From: Odontocerum albicorne
Lineage: Eukaryota > Arthropoda > Insecta > Trichoptera > Odontoceridae
Reading direction: 5' to 3'
DNA length: 64,000 nucleotides
Assembly: GCA_949825065.1 (NCBI GenBank)
Contig: OX463839.1
Coordinates: 29,521,540 to 29,585,539, forward strand
Of the stretch, positions 60,342 through 64,000 are shown in pieces. The translations under genes were made by a program, and so were the position numbers. The notes beneath the pieces were generated by a model, which saw only the letters and a program-made list of their open reading frames with translations, had not been told where the DNA came from and made no database searches. Each line of letters opens with the position of its first letter. Positions within the stretch are counted from its first letter, which is position 1.

Positions 60342-60566
60342 GACGACCTCAGTGACCTAGCTGGTGGAAAACGTCTGTTTTCTGACCTGGGATTTACTGG
60401 TTCGATTTTTTTTTAATTTCACCTGGCGAGTTTACTGGCATGTGGTAATCTCTTCCAACCAACCAGAAAGATGTTTAAATGAGCCCTAAGTGAAAACCAG
60501 ACTGGAATTCCATTTAAAAAAATCTGGATTCCAGCGGGGATCGAACCCGCAATCTCTCGTAACCAG
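60342..60566. mobile_element. SINE family 1, inverted pair
   Basis: A forward head (GACGACCTCAGTGACCTAGC to GGTTCGATT) stops at a T run at about 60410. A reversed, near-complete copy follows (CACCTGGCGAGTTTACTGGC to GGGGATCGAACCCGCAATCT). Confidence 0.85.
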
Positions 60567-60582
60567 CATTCTCGTATTGTAT

Positions 60583-60738
60583 AACGCTGGTTATTCTCGG
60601 TCGAAGTCTTGATTTGGTCATAAACAGTGGTAATCAGTCTACCAAAATGGGCAGAGTCGTGTCACCATTATGGTTTTTTTTTAAATCACATTTGACACAC
60701 ATGATCGCTTACTGCATCGTCGCCATACACAGTACATA
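60583..60738 (+). repeat. Dispersed repeat B, copy 3 of 3
   Basis: AACGCTGGTTATTCTCGGTC to ACTGCATCGTCGCCATACAC and AGTACATATT; full-length match to 26664-26828. Confidence 0.8.
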
Positions 60739-61390
60739 TTTTATTTTTATGCAGTATATAAGATACAGAAAAACATGAAATCAGATGTAAAATGGTTGAA
60801 AAATAAAATCAGCTTGAAATTGATTATTGCGTTAGCTCACAGTCGCCAACATATGAATTTTATAAAAAAAATAGAGTAGCAAAAAAAAATATATTTTTGA
60901 ACATATTCATTGCTTCAAGATCTCAGTATAAAAATGTTTCCTTACTTTTTTCTTATCGTGCTAATTAATAGCCATGTTTTGAGTCGAAAAAATTGAAGCT
61001 CAATCATTTTTTTTAAACAATTGACTTCTCTAATATTCAGTTGCCCTAGTCGTAGGTTCACACGATCATCTTTGTGAAATAAAATCACGAAAACATGTAT
61101 TTGCGCATAGGCATTGTTGAATTTTATATCAAAAGCATGAGATACAGATTTTCAAAATCATTTGGCAACACGAGCAAAGGATCGTTTGGGGACTTTGCAC
61201 TGAGAATTGAAATTTGGCTTTTTGCTATTGAGTCAAAGTGTTCGTTTCCTTTTAAAAATGTATGTACAATTCACTGTACTATTTTTTTATTTGATGTCAC
61301 GATTCAATGAAGTAAAATAACACTCTTTATAAATAAAATAACACGAAAATTCAAACATTAATATGTAGCATTTTTATGTTTGAATTTTCT
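60739..61390. other. No supported gene
   Basis: A 71-codon plus-strand ORF at 61095-61310 (MYLRIGIVEFYIKSMRYRF) has mixed composition but no recognisable motif, intron signals or neighbours. Confidence 0.4.
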
Positions 61391-61395
61391 TGTCA

Positions 61396-61600
61396 TGCAT
61401 TACTATTCATGGCCTAGTTGAAAAGATGCCTGTCTTTCAACCCGGAGGCTCCGGTTCGATTCCTGTTGGTATTTAGATTTAAGGGTTCTTTCTACTTAAG
61501 GTTTGTTAAACATATATCTGGTTAAAGGAGAATGTCCCATGGTAATAAAACCACCAGGTTGTACTGTAGACGACGAAAGCGTTATACAAACAATATCACT
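61396..61600 (+). mobile_element. SINE family 1
   Basis: TTCATGGCCTAGTTGAAAAG head, GGTTCGATTCCTGTTGG B box, CACCAGGTTGTACTGTAGAC end. Confidence 0.85.
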
Positions 61601-62097
61601 GATTATATTCGAACAGTCGAATGATTTTAAAAATGTTCTTTAGATGATGTTTCAGGAGAAATAAACTTAAGTTAGCGGATAAATTAGTGACAGATGTTTA
61701 TTTATCCATTGACAATTAACGGCAGAATGATTGATATTCAATTTTCCAAGAAACTGTAATACAAACATGAAACAAACACCAAGAAAAATTATAAATGGCG
61801 AAAATTTCCACAGTTAACACCAGGTCGCACACATTTTTAGTTAATGTGAAAATAAATCTTATTGGTTGTCTCAAAGAACTGATTTTTTGACGAGATATAA
61901 AATGTTGACCGGAAGCTTAAGTTACACATTAAATGACAACGTAACTGAAGAAAATAAATGCCACTTTCATATTGAAGAAATAGGAAAAACAAAATGTTTT
62001 ACAGAAAACTATGAAAGCTTCGTTGTATAATAATTAAACGCAATTGTATTAAACGCAAAAAATGTCATATAAAACATGTTAACACCCAAATTACAAT

Positions 62098-62300
62098 AGA
62101 CCATTTTCGTGGCCTAGTTGGTGGGATACTTGTCTTCCGACCCGGAAATTGCGGGTTCGATTCTCGTTGAAACCCATTTTTTACGAAAGGTTTTTTTTCT
62201 ATAGGTTTATGAGTATTAAACATATTTTTGGTTGCCACATAGCAATAAACCCGCCAGATTGTCTGTATACAACGCAAGTATAATATACAATCCAATAAGC
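62098..62300 (+). mobile_element. SINE family 1
   Basis: TTTTCGTGGCCTAGTTGGTG head, GCGGGTTCGATTCTCGTTG B box, CCGCCAGATTGTCTGTATAC end. Confidence 0.87.
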
Positions 62301-62551
62301 TCATTATTATTTCAACTAATTGCACGCGTCGCTCAGTTTAAGCATAATTTGAACAATTATTGAGTAATATTTTATTCATAGGTTATATTTTGAAGCTCCA
62401 CAAGTTCAATTCGAAACCTTTGATACGAATATTATTTATTGAAAAATATAACAAACACAGGTCTTTAAAACAATGAGAATGAAAAAAAATGATGTTATCA
62501 TAGTAACATCTTTAAAAAAATCTCGGTTTTGGAACGATTTTCTTGACTCAA

Positions 62552-62758
62552 TCAGATGTGCTTCTTATCCTTATCGATATTGGAGCAAAACCAATCAGAT
62601 TTGCTTCTTATCCTTATCGATATTGGAGCAAAACCAATCAGATGTGCTTCTTATCCTTATCGATATTGGAGCAAAACCAATCAGATGTGCTTCTTATCCT
62701 TATCGATATTGGAGCAAAACCAATCAGATGTGCTTCTTATCCTTATCGATATTGGAAA
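62552..62758. repeat. Minisatellite, 43-bp unit, about 5 copies
   Basis: CAGATGTGCTTCTTATCCTT recurs every 43 bases. The unit has no plus-strand stop in any frame, so three overlapping ORFs (93-171 codons) arise. These are by-products of the repeat. Confidence 0.95.
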
Positions 62759-62929
62759 ACCAAAAAAATATTATTTATCTCAAAATATTCCACGTCCGCA
62801 ACTTCCATACAATTCACATCCTAAATTATACCGTTTTCCTAGAGATTTATCTTCTATTTAAATTTTTGTATTTCTCAAATATTGTTATATACACTACATT
62901 AAAACCACAGTCATATATAATAATACAAA

Positions 62930-63640
62930 ATATGAAACAAAACGAATGCTGTATAGGTTCCATCTTGCATCTGAGAGATATAACATGACGATATCCGTCG
63001 GCAAAACAAAATGTCTAACAATATCCAGACAGTCTCTTAGATGCAAATTGGTTGTGGACGATAAACCCATAGAACAGGTCATGAAGTTTAAATACCTGGG
63101 TGTGGAGATATCTAGCTGCAACGATCTGTATAATGAAGTCAAAGAACAGACCAATAAAGCAGCAGTTAACTCCGGATGCCGGATGTACACTGCTTGGGGC
63201 AATAAACACATGTTGGTGGAAAGCAAAGTCAGAATATACAAAACATGCATAAGACCTGTTATGACTTGCGGAATCGAAGCAAGAGCAGACTCTGTAAGAA
63301 CGAAACACCTCCTCAGAACAACAGAAATGAAAACACTGCGGCCTATCGTAGGTAGAAACCTTAGAGAAAGGATACCTAATGAGGAAATCCGCAGAAGTTG
63401 TAACATTGAGGACATCGTGAGATGGAGTTAGCAGAGAAGAAGATTCTGGAGGGACCACGTTGAGAGGATGGACCCCGCGAGAATACATAAGATTGTAATG
63501 CACGAGATTTCAGAGGGTCGTCGACCACCGGGACGTCCACCAAAGAGAAGGAGAGAAAGTTGGACATCTTCGTCACAGGACCAAAACTGAAATCCTGTTT
63601 AAACAGATCGCAAGATCTAGAAGAAAAAGAAGAAGATGAA
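62930..63640 (+). mobile_element. LINE, 5' truncated, C-terminal RT region
   Basis: A plus-strand frame to 63431: NMTISVGKTKCLTISRQSL, DDKPIEQVMKFKYLGVEISS, VRIYKTCIRPVMTCGIEA, LLRTTEMKTLRPIVGRNLRE and NEEIRRSCNIEDIVRW. After one stop (TAG) it continues in frame with RRRFWRDHVERMDPAR and GRRPPGRPPKRRRESW, ending near 63590. This is the common C-terminal layout of insect LINE reverse transcriptases after the FADD motif, and the catalytic part is missing. The A/G-rich tail GATCTAGAAGAAAAAGAAGA at 63608-63640 marks the 3' end. Confidence 0.85.
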
Positions 63641-64000
63641 ACAAAAGCTGGTTAGTTGAAAAAAATGCTTTAAAGGAATAAATTCGCCTGACGTGTTTGC
63701 ATCAAAGTGTTAAAAAATAATAAACATAGTTTATCAACAATTATTATAAAACAATCCATTAATTATAAACAGTACAACTTGAATTTAATAGGTTTAGTGT
63801 GTTAACTTATTCTTAGTTTTGCAAATGTATATAAAAAATAATAACTAATTTCTATAGCGGGATATTTCAATTTAGAAAAAAATTATCATTTTCATATAAA
63901 CTTTGTGTTTTTATAATGGAACCTCAATTAAAACTGAAGGCAAATTCAAAATAGTAAAAAAAAAACAAAAGACGTTTTTTTTTTAAATAAGAAGAACCGG
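63641..64000. other. No gene or recognised repeat seen
   Basis: AT-rich; ends in A- and T-runs. Confidence 0.5.

Overview
The window is AT-rich animal DNA, most likely from an insect or other arthropod. The repeat mix points that way: mariner, Tigger/pogo, piggyBac, hAT, a Harbinger-type MITE, RTE- and CR1/L2-like LINEs, a Penelope-like element, and many tRNA-headed SINEs, together with small phase-consistent introns. I cannot name the species. There are no bacterial operons, CRISPR arrays or phage genes. A 200-base run of N (44590-44789) marks an assembly join inside a TA repeat.

Layout. (1) 1-14886 is a tandem segmental duplication. Copy 1 (1-8163) and copy 2 (about 8914-14886) each carry a short RING-H2 gene on the minus strand, a 30-codon membrane-peptide ORF on the plus strand, and old repeat remnants. 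Each copy has acquired different insertions, so one copy often shows the empty site of an element in the other: a 130-bp palindromic element and a mariner in copy 1, and a Harbinger MITE in copy 2. A Tigger element is 1.16 kb in copy 2 but only about 106 bp in copy 1, next to a duplicated flank that still holds the empty site. This points to later exchange between the copies. (2) 14.9-31 kb is repeat-rich intergenic or intronic DNA: LINE remnants, SINEs, minisatellites, a decayed DNA transposon at 26.85-28.47 kb, and a strong hairpin at 18.6 kb. (3) 32.4-34.2 kb holds two weakly supported small plus-strand gene candidates. (4) 35-44.5 kb is nearly repeat-free and shows no gene I can defend. 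(5) 44.5-46.7 kb is the assembly gap, the 3' end of a Penelope-like element with a GIY-YIG domain, and about 875 bp of TA repeat. (6) 48-52.9 kb is mostly non-coding and includes a hAT MITE with an 8-bp target duplication. (7) 53.0-54.8 kb is the best host-gene locus. A 314-codon exon on the minus strand ends at a clear splice donor. About 0.5 kb upstream lies a GC- and CpG-rich island that also holds a possible first exon of a plus-strand gene, so the island may be a bidirectional promoter. (8) 55-64 kb holds SINEs, MITEs, a piggyBac with two frame breaks, a 43-bp minisatellite and a 5'-truncated LINE.

Most coding potential belongs to decayed transposons. The likely host genes are the duplicated RING-H2 gene and the 53-kb exon, with three or four small ORFs as candidates. 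No pathway-level cooperation between genes can be read from the window.
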